Shown in pieces: positions 26,840 through 36,369 of a stretch of DNA of 64,000 nucleotides; the stretch's first letter is position 1, and every line of letters starts with the position of its first letter. A program made the translations under genes and the position numbers. The notes under the pieces were generated by a model. The model saw only the letters and a list, made by a program, of their open reading frames with translations. It had not been told where the DNA came from and ran no database searches. The stretch covers positions 61,199 through 125,198 of the forward strand of contig NZ_JABWGX010000015.1 in the NCBI RefSeq assembly GCF_021730435.1, given 5' to 3'. The stretch comes from Xanthobacter agilis. GTDB lineage: Bacteria; Pseudomonadota; Alphaproteobacteria; Rhizobiales; Xanthobacteraceae.

Positions 26840-27712
26840 ATGGATCAGTTTCTGCAACACCTCGTCAACGCATCGGTGCTCGGCGGCACCTATGCGCTCC
26901 TCGGCATCGGCCTCACCTTGATCTTCGGCATCATGAACGTGGTGAACTTCACCCACGGGGCCATCTATACCTTCGGCGCCTATGCCATGTATTTGGCCGC
27001 CGTGGCGCTGGGTCTCAATTTCTTCGTCGCTTTGCCGGTGGCGCTGGTGGCGGGGCTCGCCATGGGCGCCCTGATCGAGTTCGCGCTGCTGCGGCCCCTG
27101 CGCCGCTCCGACATCGACACCACCATGCTGGTGATGATCGGCGCCGGCATCATCCTGCAATCGGGCACCTTGTGGATCTTCGGCGGCGTCGCCAAGGCGG
27201 TGCCGACGCCGTTTCCCGATGCACCGCTGGTGATCGGTCCGGTGTCCGTGTCCTATGTGCGCCTGTTCGTGTTCTGCGCGGCGCTGGCGCTGATCGCGCT
27301 CACCTATTTCACCATCAACGGCACCCGGCTCGGCCGCGCCATGCGGGCCACCTTCCAGGACCACGACACGGCGGCGCTCATGGGTGTCAACGTCTCGCTC
27401 ATCTACACCGCCACCTTCGCCATCGGCTCGGCGCTGGCGGCGGCGGCCGGGGCCTTGCTGGGCCCGGTCTATGTGGTGTTCCCGCAGATGGGGGACCTCG
27501 CGGCGGTGAAGGCGTTCGCCATCGTCATCTTAGGCGGGCTCGGCTCCATCTCGGGCGCCACCATCGGCGGCTTCATCCTGGCGTTCGCGGAGGAGATCGG
27601 CGCCGGCTACATCTCGTCCGGCTATCGCGACGCCATGGGCTTTCTCATCATCATCGCGGTGCTGCTGGTGAAGCCCACCGGCCTGTTCGCCCGCGCGGAG
27701 CGGATCGGATGA
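26840..27712 (+). CDS. livH: Branched-chain-type ABC transporter permease LivH
   Basis: The 290-residue inner-membrane permease has about eight hydrophobic segments and the LivH signatures GIGLTLIFGIMNVVNFTHGA near the N-terminus and AFAIVILGGLGSISGATIGG near the C-terminus. It forms the translocation pore with LivM. Its stop overlaps the livM start by 4 bp. Confidence 0.93.
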   Translation: MDQFLQHLVNASVLGGTYALLGIGLTLIFGIMNVVNFTHGAIYTFGAYAMYLAAVALGLNFFVALPVALVAGLAMGALIEFALLRPLRRSDIDTTMLVMIGAGIILQSGTLWIFGGVAKAVPTPFPDAPLVIGPVSVSYVRLFVFCAALALIALTYFTINGTRLGRAMRATFQDHDTAALMGVNVSLIYTATFAIGSALAAAAGALLGPVYVVFPQMGDLAAVKAFAIVILGGLGSISGATIGGFILAFAEEIGAGYISSGYRDAMGFLIIIAVLLVKPTGLFARAERIG

Positions 27713-28740
27713 CACGGCTTCTCGCCCCCACCTTGCTCGTGGTGCTCGCCGCGCTGCCGCTGGTCCTCAAGGACCCGTACCTTGTCAACGCGCTCATCAT
27801 CACCGGCATCTTCACCATCTGCGCCATGAGCCTCAACCTGCTGCTCGGCTTCACCGGGCAATTGAGCCTCGGGCATGTGGCCTTCTTCGGCATCGGCGCC
27901 TATGTGAGCGCGCTCACGGCGCTCGGCTTCGACGTCGGCCTGCCGTTCGGCCTTCGGGTGACCTATGAGGGGGGCTCGCCGCTGGTCGGCTTCGGGCTGG
28001 CCATCGTCGTCACCGGGCTCGCGGGCTATCTCATCGGCCGGCTGTCGTTCCGGGTGCGCGGGGCCTATTTCGTCATCGTCACCATCTCGTTCGCGGAGGT
28101 GGTGCGGCTGGTGGCGCTGAACTGGGTGGAGCTGACGCAAGGCCCGCTCGCCCTCACCTCCATCCCCAACATGACGCTGCCGCTGCCCGGTCTCGGCGAG
28201 GTGGCGCTGCGCACCAAGATCCAGAACTATTATCTGGTGCTGGCGGTGGCCACGCTGAGTTACCTCGTCATCGCCCGGCTGGTGGGCTCGCGCCTGGGGC
28301 GGGCCATGCGGGGGCTGAAGGAAAACGAGTCGCTGGCGCTGTCGCTCGGCATCAACGCCACGCGCACGCTCACCATCGCCGCCACCGTCTCGGCCGCCAT
28401 GGCGGGGGCGGCCGGCAGCCTCTATGCCCATTACATCCGCATCATCGATCCGGACGTGTTCCTGTTCTCCTACACGGTCACCATGGTCATCATGGTGGTG
28501 GCGGGCGGCAAGGGCACCCTCGCCGGGCCGCTGGTGGGCGGGCTCCTGTTCGGCCTGCTGCCGGTGGCGCTGCGGCCGGTGATGGCGCCCGAGGCGCAAT
28601 GGATCGTCTATGGCGCTATCCTCATCGCCATCCTGTTCGTGATGCCCAAGGGCATCGTTCCGGCGCTTGAAGCACTCACCCGCCGCCGGGTCGCCAGAGC
28701 GGAGCCCAATCCGGCGCTTGAAGCGGGAGCGCAGCCATGA
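27709..28740 (+). CDS. livM: Branched-chain-type ABC transporter permease LivM
   Basis: The 343-residue permease begins MTRLLAPTLLVVL. It contains SLNLLLGFTGQLSLGHVAFF and FSYTVTMVIMVVAGGKGTL, which are diagnostic for LivM. A longer frame reading from 26737 through livH in another phase is a shadow. The ATG overlaps the livH stop, and its own stop overlaps livG. Confidence 0.93.
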   Translation: MTRLLAPTLLVVLAALPLVLKDPYLVNALIITGIFTICAMSLNLLLGFTGQLSLGHVAFFGIGAYVSALTALGFDVGLPFGLRVTYEGGSPLVGFGLAIVVTGLAGYLIGRLSFRVRGAYFVIVTISFAEVVRLVALNWVELTQGPLALTSIPNMTLPLPGLGEVALRTKIQNYYLVLAVATLSYLVIARLVGSRLGRAMRGLKENESLALSLGINATRTLTIAATVSAAMAGAAGSLYAHYIRIIDPDVFLFSYTVTMVIMVVAGGKGTLAGPLVGGLLFGLLPVALRPVMAPEAQWIVYGAILIAILFVMPKGIVPALEALTRRRVARAEPNPALEAGAQP

Positions 28741-29526
28741 CCGCCATCCTCAGCGTCGAGCATGTGGGCATGCGGTTCGGCGGGCTCACGGCGATTTCGG
28801 ATTTGCATTTCCATGTGCGGGAAGGCGAAATACTGAGCCTCATCGGCCCCAATGGCGCCGGCAAGACCACCGCCTTCAACATTATGACCGGCTTTCTGAA
28901 GCCCACCCAGGGCCGGGTTGTGTTCCGGGGACGCGACCTGGCGCAGACCCGGCCCAATGAGATCGCGCGCCTGGGCCTTGCCCGCACCTTCCAGCGCACC
29001 AGCGTGTTCGCCGACGATACGGTGCGCGACAACGTGTTGATCGGCCTGCACCGCTTTGCCTGCCCGGACTTCATGGACCGCCTTCTGCCCACCCCCCGCG
29101 CCCGCGCGGCGGAGAAGGCGGCGCGGGCGCGGGCCGATGAGATCATTGATCTCGTCGGCCTCGCTCAGCGCGCCGAGGAGAAGGCCGGCGCGCTTTCCTA
29201 TGGCGAGCAGCGGCTCATCGGCTTCGCCCTGGCCCTCGCCACCGCGCCGCGGATGCTGCTGCTCGACGAGCCGGTGTCGGGCATGAACGCCTCGGAGACA
29301 CAGGGTTTCGTGCGCCTGGTGCGCAAGGTGCGGGACGAGGGGGTCTCCATCCTGTTGGTGGAGCACGACATGCCCATGGTGATGGAGGTGTCCGACCGCA
29401 TCGTGTGCCTCAATTACGGTCGCCTGATCGCGGAGGGCTCGCCGGCCGAGATCCGCAGCGATCCGGCGGTCATCGAGGCCTATCTCGGCAAGAGCGCCGC
29501 CCGGCTGGAGCACAAGGAGATGGCTG

Positions 29527-29534
<8 letters not shown>
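28737..29534 (+). CDS. livG: Branched-chain-type ABC transporter ATP-binding protein LivG
   Basis: The 265-residue ATPase has Walker A GPNGAGKTT, the family insert FQRTSVFADDTVRDNVLIG, a slightly degenerate signature LSYGEQRLIGFALALAT, and Walker B MLLLDEPVSGMN. LivG and LivF together power transport. It overlaps livM by 4 bp and livF by 8 bp. Confidence 0.94.
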
Positions 29535-30231
<697 letters not shown>

Positions 30232-30255
30232 AGGTGGTCTCACCCCACGTCGTGG

Positions 30256-30287
30256 AAGGGGCGGGCGCGATCCCGCCCCTTTGCTTT
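30256..30287 (+). terminator. Rho-independent terminator ending the catabolic operon
   Basis: A 10-bp stem (AAGGGGCGGG, 30256-30265, with CCCGCCCCTT, 30272-30281) closes a CGCGAT loop, and TTTGCTTT follows. It lies 25 bp after livF. Confidence 0.88.
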
Positions 30288-30292
30288 GGGCG

Positions 30293-30568
30293 TCACAAAA
30301 AGAAGCCGACGCCAAGGGCGCCGAACGGCTCGTCCATGAGCGGCATCTTCGGCCGGTAGGAGAGGGCGGAGGCGATGGCGACGCGGGGGCGTTGTTTTGC
30401 CGGGCCGTGAGCCAGGGCGGCAAGGTGTCGGACCGGAACACCGGCGCGCCATCGATCTTGATCGGGGAATAGTCCTCGGTGCCGGACGTCCGGTCGCCGT
30501 AGGTCTCAAGCCCGGCGACGATGGACAGCAGGGGGGCTCTTGCCGCACCCGGAGGTGCCGACCCGCGA
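30293..30568 (-). pseudogene. Collapsed ABC transporter ATP-binding protein remnant
   Basis: Read on the minus strand, the 5' part shows a Walker A, GTSGCGKSP, followed after a one-base frameshift in a six-base G tract (30531-30536) by LLSIVAGLETYGDRTSGTED. The family's T or S after GK has become S-P. About 90 codons are then missing. The sequence resumes in a different frame with RVAIASALSYRPKMPLMDEP and FGALG, ending at the TGA at 30293-30295. This is the D-loop region of an SsuB/TauB/NrtC-type ATPase. It cannot make a working protein. Confidence 0.75.
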
Positions 30569-30577
30569 GATAAACTC

Positions 30578-30805
30578 GCTGTTGGCGACGTCGAGCAGGG
30601 CCACGATCTTGATGGGCAGGCCGGCGGCCTTCATGCTCAGCGCCGCGTTGGTGGGCACCGCTGCCACGGCGAGCGCGCCGCTGGCCACGGCCGCTTTCAT
30701 CTCCTTCTGCTCGGCGAAGTTCTCACTTCTGACGCCGGACAGGCCTTCCTTCTTGTACATGCCTCTTTCGGCTGCGATGTGCAGCGGGCCGTAGCCCAGG
30801 CTGGC
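30578..30805 (-). pseudogene. Truncated NMT1/SsuA-type substrate-binding protein remnant
   Basis: The minus strand reads LGYGPLHIAAERGMYKKEGL, then ENFAEQKEMKAAVASGAL and AVPTNAALSMKAAGLPIKIV. This is the N-terminal lobe of a periplasmic binding protein of the nitrate/sulfonate/thiamine-precursor class. Both the signal peptide and the C-terminal two thirds are gone. The sequence runs straight into the ATPase Walker A region at about 30565. Confidence 0.75.
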
Positions 30806-30876
30806 GTCGCCGCCCATCCTGGCGGCGCAGGTGGCGTGGAAAGGAGCCGGTCGCCCCCTTCGTCGGCGGCGGAGGC

Positions 30877-31050
30877 TCAGCCTGCGTCGAGGCCGCCGAC
30901 CGGGGAGCGGCTGAGATCGTTGTTGGCGGCCACGAGCAGGCCCCGCGATTCCAGGCGGCGGAACATTCCTCGGTGAACAGGGCCACATGGATCTGGTGCA
31001 GGCGGCGGATGAGGAAGCCCGGACGCTCCTCCAGATCCTTGATGCGCCAG
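30877..31050 (-). pseudogene. MarR-family regulator remnant
   Basis: The first part, about 31049 down to 30963 on the minus strand, reads IKDLEERPGFLIRRLHQIHV followed by ALFTEEC. This is the typical N-terminal helix of a MarR regulator. It is then joined in another frame to MFRRLESRGLLVAANNDLSR and VGGLDAG-stop, which matches the DNA-recognition wing. The central helix-turn-helix is deleted. The original gene would have preceded the binding-protein and ATPase genes in the same direction. Confidence 0.65.
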
Positions 31051-31260
31051 CTCCGTTCCGGTCCGTTGCCGCCCTTTCGGCCGCGCGTGGCGCTGGAACG
31101 TCCCGCGGCGGGGACGTCACTATGGGGGCATGTTCTTCGGCATGCGCTCCCTGCGCGAGGGAGAACGCGGGCGCAACGACGGTGTCGCGCGGGTGGCGAT
31201 ACGCCCATCGGTACGCCGAAACTCCGGGCGGGGCCAACCCGTCGGGCCGGCCCCGCCGGT
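31051..31260. other. Short non-coding stretch beside the decayed genes
   Basis: I see no supportable gene between the MarR remnant and the diguanylate cyclase stop. It may contain the dead promoter of the collapsed operon. Open frames crossing it have no family features. Confidence 0.35.
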
Positions 31261-32634
31261 TCAGGGCGTTCCGGCGAAGGCCTCCTGCGACACCACGGTC
31301 CGGTTGCGGCCGCTGTGCTTGGCCTCGTAGAGCGCGCGGTCGGCCGCATCCACCAACTGCACATAGTCGGGATGACCGCTGTAGCTGGCGACGCCCACGG
31401 ACGCCGTGACTTGGACGTGGTTGCCGTCGGACAGGCGCAGCCGGCGCTCGGCAAGGCGCGCGCGCACCCGCTCGGCGATCTCATAGCCTTCATTGACGCC
31501 GGCCTCGACCAGCGCGATCAGGAATTCCTCGCCGCCATAGCGAAAGACGAAATCATTGAAGCGCACGGTGTCCATGACCACGTCCGCCACCTGCTGGAGC
31601 ACCATGTCGCCGGTGGAGTGGCCCCAGCGGTCGTTGATCTGCTTGAAGTGGTCCACATCGATCATGAGGATGGTGAAGGGCGTGCCGGTGCTGCTGGCGA
31701 TGGAGACTTCGCGGCCGAGGATGGTCGGCAGGAACCGGCGGTTGAGGGCGCGGGTGAGCGGATCGCGCCCTCCCTCCACGCCGGCGATGCTCTGGAACAG
31801 GTCCGAGAGCACGAACTTGATCTCCTCCACCAGCTCGCGCAGCCGCGCGAGCAGCTTGCGCATCTCCTCCCCATTGGTGGGGCGGGATTCCTGGAGCTTC
31901 GGCAGGACGATGGTGTCGATCTGCTTCAGGTTGCTGTGGATCACCTCCAGGCCCGGCGCGCCCTGGAAGATCAGGCCCGCGCGGTGGTGGAACCACAGGC
32001 CGAAGGTGGATTTCGCGAGCGGCACGAGGTCCGCGTTGGAGGTCCCCTCCAGCAGCGGGAAGAGAATGGACTGAAGCCATTCCATGAGGGCCGCGTTCTG
32101 GGTTTCGCGGGTCAGCGACACGTCCTGGCCGACAGCGAACAGGCGGAACGCCTCGTCCACCTGGGCGCGGCGCATGCTGCCTTGCATGTAGGCCTCACTC
32201 ATGAGGCCCATGGCCCAGTCCATGCGGGCGTCCACGAACACCAGCGTGGAGGCGAGCGCCGCGCGGTCGAGCTCGCTCTTGATGAGCAGATCCGACATCT
32301 CCGCCTTGAGCAGCGCGGCCCCCTTGATGACGAGGCCGAACGGCAGCTTGATGCGCGCATGCACCTCGCCGATCTTCCGCTGGGCCTCGGTGTCGGCGCT
32401 CACGAACAGGTCGATCAGCCACTGGCGGAGGGAGTGGACGAGCCGGGTCTCGACCATCTGGTGGCTGAGGAAGGCGGCGCCGTCCGCGTCCTCGAGGAAC
32501 GCGTCGTAGAAGCGCCGTACGAGCCGTTGCGCATGGGTGCCGATGAGGTGGTCGAGGACGGCCAGGGTGTCTTTGGAGGCCTGGGGAAGTGCATGCGAGC
32601 TCGCAATCGGAGTGCCGACGTTATGGCTCTGCAT
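31261..32634 (-). CDS. Globin-coupled diguanylate cyclase (DosC-like)
   Basis: The 457-residue protein starts at ATG 32634 (MQSHNVG). Residues 20-170 resemble a globin-coupled sensor, with a candidate proximal heme His at about 92 in EVHARIKLP. A middle helical region (about 180-300) links to a GGDEF domain with the active-site sequence GGEEF (367-371) and an intact inhibitory I-site, RFND (358-361). It should make cyclic di-GMP in response to oxygen or another heme ligand. Size and order match E. coli DosC. An upstream in-frame start at 32763 is unlikely. No partner phosphodiesterase is adjacent. Confidence 0.85.
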   Translation of the reverse strand: MQSHNVGTPIASSHALPQASKDTLAVLDHLIGTHAQRLVRRFYDAFLEDADGAAFLSHQMVETRLVHSLRQWLIDLFVSADTEAQRKIGEVHARIKLPFGLVIKGAALLKAEMSDLLIKSELDRAALASTLVFVDARMDWAMGLMSEAYMQGSMRRAQVDEAFRLFAVGQDVSLTRETQNAALMEWLQSILFPLLEGTSNADLVPLAKSTFGLWFHHRAGLIFQGAPGLEVIHSNLKQIDTIVLPKLQESRPTNGEEMRKLLARLRELVEEIKFVLSDLFQSIAGVEGGRDPLTRALNRRFLPTILGREVSIASSTGTPFTILMIDVDHFKQINDRWGHSTGDMVLQQVADVVMDTVRFNDFVFRYGGEEFLIALVEAGVNEGYEIAERVRARLAERRLRLSDGNHVQVTASVGVASYSGHPDYVQLVDAADRALYEAKHSGRNRTVVSQEAFAGTP

Positions 32635-33130
32635 TATGAATACCCTTGTATGAAACGACAGGCGGTGGAAAAGCGGCATCCGGCGCCGCCCGGCACCATC
32701 CATTTCAACGTCCGCGCGATCCGGTCGCGACGATAGATTTCTCCACCATTCAAGCGCAAGCATCCGGCCGGGCTGAAATCACGGGCGGTGATCGCGACGC
32801 GGCATCGGGCCGGGTCGGTGTTGGCGGCGCGCGGCCTCTCTCTCCCGCAATTCGTGGTGCGGCGGCACCGGCGGGCGAAGCTTTCCTCGGTTTCTCACCG
32901 GTTGTTTGCCCTGGCTAATGACCCTTGCGACATTCGCAACTTTTGTCTGAGTGGGTAATGCCGTAATAAGTTAAACCGTATCGGATGGCCGAAAAGCCTG
33001 TGTGGATAATATATTTATTGAAAGCTATATTTTTGATATAAAGCAAATCGCGGATATTTATACCCCATATGGGAGGTGATATCTCTCTGCGCTCTTCTGT
33101 CTCAGGGGGTGCACTATCTTTTCGGTGGTA
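32635..33130. other. AT-rich intergenic region between diguanylate cyclase and LysR genes
   Basis: There is no gene in this 496-bp stretch. From about 32925 to 33125 it is strikingly AT-rich for this genome, with runs such as GGATAATATATTTATTG and GATATAAAGC. It includes the inverted repeat TTGCGA-CAT-TCGCAA (32925-32939) and the palindrome CCCATATGGG (33064-33073). It probably holds the promoter of the cyclase gene and protein-binding sites. Confidence 0.5.
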
Positions 33131-34069
33131 TTATTTTGACGTTATGGGAGTCTCCTGCGCGGGGCGGATTCGAGCGCATTCGGCGCGCCAACGGAGAAAT
33201 TCGTGCACGGCCGGGGATTGCTCGTGCTGGCGGAAGATCATGTAGACATCCGCAACTAATGGTTGCGCAACCATGCGAAATGCAACGTCGTTGCTTGTGA
33301 AGCGAGCCGTTGACGCCGGTACCAGCGCCACGCCGAAACCGGCGGCGATGAGGCTCGGGATGGATTGGGAATCGACCACCTGTTGCGAGACCTGTGGCAG
33401 GAAGCCGGCTTCCACGCAGCTTTTCTGGAGATAGCGGGCAAATTCCGATGATTCCGGATGGAGCATCACATGCTCGTCCGCGGCAAGATCGGCGAGCGCG
33501 ACGACATCCTGTGCGGCTAGGCGGTGGCCGCGGGGCAGGATGACGGAAACGCTCTCCCGCCACGCCAGGGTGCAGCCGAGCTCGGGATGGCGGGCCACCG
33601 AGCGGTCGAAGGAAAGATCCGTGCGATTGAAGCTGATGTCGGTGCGGTGCTCCAGTACGTCCTTCACCTGCAGGGCCGGGGCCTGCTCGTAGATCACGGT
33701 GCGCACCTCGGGGGCATGGCGCCGGTAGTCGGCGAGCCAGCCGGCAAGGCCACCACGCAGGATGGTGCCGGTGGCGCCGATCTCGATCTTGCCGGAGCGT
33801 CCGGCGCCCACCGACATCACCTGTTGCTGGGCTCGCTCGGCCTGGGCGATGAGGGCTCGGGCCTGGGCTTCCATCTCCTGGCCGGCAGCGGTGAGCTCCA
33901 CCCGCCGGCTGGTGCGGGTGAACAGGCGCGTCTTCAGTCCCGCTTCCAACTGGGCGATGGCCTGCGACAGGGGCGGTTGGGACATGTGCAGTCGCGCCGC
34001 CGCGCGGGTGAAGGACAATTCCTCCGCCACCGCCAGAAAATAGCGCAACTGCCTGAGATCGATATCCAT
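33131..34069 (-). CDS. LysR-family transcriptional regulator
   Basis: The 312-residue protein opens MDIDLRQLRYFLAVAEELSF, the standard LysR helix-turn-helix (about 1-60), and continues with the effector-binding domain (about 90-295). It is divergent from the amino-acid-type ABC importer and very likely controls it. The inducer is unknown. The intergenic spacer has repeated ATATCCATATC elements, annotated separately. Confidence 0.92.
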   Translation of the reverse strand: MDIDLRQLRYFLAVAEELSFTRAAARLHMSQPPLSQAIAQLEAGLKTRLFTRTSRRVELTAAGQEMEAQARALIAQAERAQQQVMSVGAGRSGKIEIGATGTILRGGLAGWLADYRRHAPEVRTVIYEQAPALQVKDVLEHRTDISFNRTDLSFDRSVARHPELGCTLAWRESVSVILPRGHRLAAQDVVALADLAADEHVMLHPESSEFARYLQKSCVEAGFLPQVSQQVVDSQSIPSLIAAGFGVALVPASTARFTSNDVAFRMVAQPLVADVYMIFRQHEQSPAVHEFLRWRAECARIRPAQETPITSK

Positions 34070-34113
34070 ATCATCTCAATCTAGTTCAATCATATATTGG
34101 ACATATCCATATC
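34062..34113. promoter_or_regulatory. Direct repeats in the LysR / ABC importer divergent promoter
   Basis: ATATCCATATC occurs at 34062-34072 and again at 34103-34113, a spacing of 41 bp or about four helical turns, in an AT-rich spacer. The first copy overlaps the LysR start codon. The arrangement fits recognition and activation sites of a LysR tetramer, although the element is not the classical T-N11-A on its own. Confidence 0.5.
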
Positions 34114-34222
34114 CGAGGCGGAAAGTGACTTCAACGACCGGCGCCCGGGGGCGGCCCATATGGGTGCCCCAGGGCCGCACGGCCGACCTTCCGGGCTTTC
34201 GTGGGGACAAGGAACCTCTTTC

Positions 34223-35023
34223 ATGACCATGCTCATGCGCGTTGCCGCCAAATGTGCGTCCGCCGCCGCTGTCGCGGCTGTTCTCGTCTCCGCCGCGCTG
34301 CCGGCGCGGGCCGATACCCTTGCGGAGATCGAGAAGGCGAAGGTGGTCCGCATTGCCGTGCCCCAGGACTTCGCGCCGTTCGGCTCGGTGGGGCCGGACC
34401 TGCAGCCGCGCGGCTACGACATCGACATGGCGAACTATATCGCCAAGCAGCTCGGGGTGAAGGTGGAACTGGTGCCGGTCTCGAGCGCCAACCGCATCGC
34501 CTATCTCCAGACCCACAAGGTGGATCTCGTCATTTCCAGCCTCGGCAAGAATCCGGAGCGGGAGAAGGTGATCGATTTTTCCGCGCCTTACGCCCCCTTC
34601 TTTTCCGGCGTGTACGGCTTGAAGGGCGAAGGTGTGGCGGACGCCGCCGGCCTCGCCGGCAAGACCGCCGGAGCCACACGGGGCTCCATCGAGGAGCAGG
34701 AATTGACCAGGCTTGTTCCTGCCAGCACCACCGTGAAGCGCTATGAGGACAACAACGCCACTGTTTCCGCCTTCATCTCCGGTCAGGTGGACTATATCGC
34801 CACCGGCAACACGGTGGCGGCGGCGGTGGCGGAAAAGAGCCCGAGCCGCAAGCCGGAGCTGAAGTTCATCATCAAGGACAGCCCGTGTTATGTGGGCCTC
34901 AACAAGGATGAGCCGGCCCTGCTCGCCAAGGTGAACGCGATCATCGCCAAGGCCAAGGCCGACGGCACGCTCGCCGGTTTCTCCGAAACGTGGCTGAAGG
35001 CGCCTCTGCCGGCGAATTTCTGA
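34223..35023 (+). CDS. Polar-amino-acid-type ABC transporter substrate-binding protein
   Basis: This 266-residue family-3 periplasmic binding protein has a signal peptide ending ALPARA (about residue 30). The mature protein shows VVRIAVPQDFAPFG, RGYDIDMANYIAKQLG and REKVIDFSAPYAPFF. ATG 34223 has an AAGGAA a little upstream. A longer frame from 34097 would add 42 unrelated residues. It opens a four-gene importer operon. Confidence 0.9.
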   Translation: MTMLMRVAAKCASAAAVAAVLVSAALPARADTLAEIEKAKVVRIAVPQDFAPFGSVGPDLQPRGYDIDMANYIAKQLGVKVELVPVSSANRIAYLQTHKVDLVISSLGKNPEREKVIDFSAPYAPFFSGVYGLKGEGVADAAGLAGKTAGATRGSIEEQELTRLVPASTTVKRYEDNNATVSAFISGQVDYIATGNTVAAAVAEKSPSRKPELKFIIKDSPCYVGLNKDEPALLAKVNAIIAKAKADGTLAGFSETWLKAPLPANF

Positions 35024-35050
35024 GCGGCCGCGCCGTAACGGGGCAGCGCC

Positions 35051-35713
35051 ATGATCCAGCACCTGAATTTCGGCGATCTCCTGCCCTATTGGGACGTGTT
35101 CGCTCGGGGCCTTCTGTTCACCATCGTCCTCACCCTCACCTCCACCGTGGCCGGACTCACGCTCGGCACGGCGGGGGCCTGGGCCCGCACGTTCGGGCCC
35201 AGATGGGCGGGCGCGCTGACGCGGGCCTATGTGGAGATCATCCGCAACACGCCCTTCATCGTGCAGCTCTTCTTTATCTTCTTCGGGCTGCCGGCCTTGG
35301 GGGTGAAGCTTTCGGAGAATACGGCGGCCTTCATCGCGATGGTGGTCAATCTCGGGGCCTATTCCACCGAGATCATCCGCGCCGGCATCGAGGCGGTGCC
35401 GAAGGGCCATCTGGAGGCCGGCGCCTCGCTGGCCATGAGCCGGTGGGAGATCTTCCGCCATATCGTTTTGAAGCCGGCCATCATGAATGTCTATCCGGCC
35501 CTGTCCTCGCAGATCATCATCGTGATGCTGGGCTCGGCGGTGGTCTCCCAGATCTCGGCGGAAGATCTGACCTATGCGGCGAACTATATCCAGTCGCGTA
35601 ATTTCCGGGCGTTCGAGGTCTATATCGTCGCCGCCCTTCTCTATCTCCTGCTCGCCATCGGCCTGCGCGCGCTCCTGCGCGGCATCGGCCGGGCGATCTT
35701 TCCGAAAGGGTGA
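35051..35713 (+). CDS. Polar-amino-acid-type ABC transporter permease 1
   Basis: The 220-residue HisM/GlnP-type permease has the N-terminal helix after FARGLLFTIVLTLTSTVAGL and the conserved RNTPFIVQLFFIFFGLP. The coupling region is EAGASLAMSRWEIFRHIVLK. It forms a heterodimer with the following permease, 5 bp downstream. Confidence 0.92.
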   Translation: MIQHLNFGDLLPYWDVFARGLLFTIVLTLTSTVAGLTLGTAGAWARTFGPRWAGALTRAYVEIIRNTPFIVQLFFIFFGLPALGVKLSENTAAFIAMVVNLGAYSTEIIRAGIEAVPKGHLEAGASLAMSRWEIFRHIVLKPAIMNVYPALSSQIIIVMLGSAVVSQISAEDLTYAANYIQSRNFRAFEVYIVAALLYLLLAIGLRALLRGIGRAIFPKG

Positions 35714-35718
35714 GGGCC

Positions 35719-36369
35719 ATGAGCGATTTCAGCTTCTGGATCATCCTCCAAAATCTTCTGCTCGCCACCCGCTGGACCATCCTTTTGTCGCTCATCGCCT
35801 TTGTCAGCGGGGGCATCGTGGGGCTGCTGGTGCTGTTGGCGCGGGTGTCGCACGGCCGGGTGCTGCGCATCCTGTCCCTGGGTTACATCGAAGTGTTCCA
35901 GGGCACGCCGCTCTTGATGCAATTGTTCCTGTTCTTCTTCGGTGTCGCCTTGTTCGGCATCGAGGTGAGCCCCTGGGTCGCCGCCTGGCTGGCGTTGACC
36001 CTCTGGACCTCCGCCTTCCTCGCCGAGATCTGGCGCGGCTGCGTGGAGTCCATTCCCAAGGGCCAATGGGAGGCCTCCGAGAGCCTCGCGCTGTCTTATG
36101 GGGAGCAGATGCGCCACGTCATCCTGCCCCAGGCGCTGCGGATCGCGGTGGCGCCGACCGTCGGCTTCTCGGTGCAGGTGGTGAAGGGCACGGCGCTGGC
36201 CTCCATCATCGGCTTCGTGGAGCTGACCAAGGCCGGCACCATGCTCAACAACGTCACCTTCCGCCCGTTCCTGGTCTACACGCTGGTGGCGCTCATCTAC
36301 TTCGCCCTGTGCTTCCCTTTGTCCTGGTATTCCAAACGTCTGGAGGGTCGGCTCAATGTCGCTCGTTAG
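35719..36369 (+). CDS. Polar-amino-acid-type ABC transporter permease 2
   Basis: The 216-residue permease of the same family has QGTPLLMQLFLFFFGVALFG and the coupling helix EASESLALSYGEQMRHVILP. The start at ATG 35719 follows GTGAGGG, which also contains the stop of the previous gene. It overlaps the ATPase gene by 14 bp. Confidence 0.92.
   Translation: MSDFSFWIILQNLLLATRWTILLSLIAFVSGGIVGLLVLLARVSHGRVLRILSLGYIEVFQGTPLLMQLFLFFFGVALFGIEVSPWVAAWLALTLWTSAFLAEIWRGCVESIPKGQWEASESLALSYGEQMRHVILPQALRIAVAPTVGFSVQVVKGTALASIIGFVELTKAGTMLNNVTFRPFLVYTLVALIYFALCFPLSWYSKRLEGRLNVAR

Noticed and set aside
30506..31237. A single 243-codon minus-strand gene covering the decayed region
   Set aside because: Its parts match different families or nothing, with arginine/proline-rich noise between them. 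It is better explained as fused remnants.
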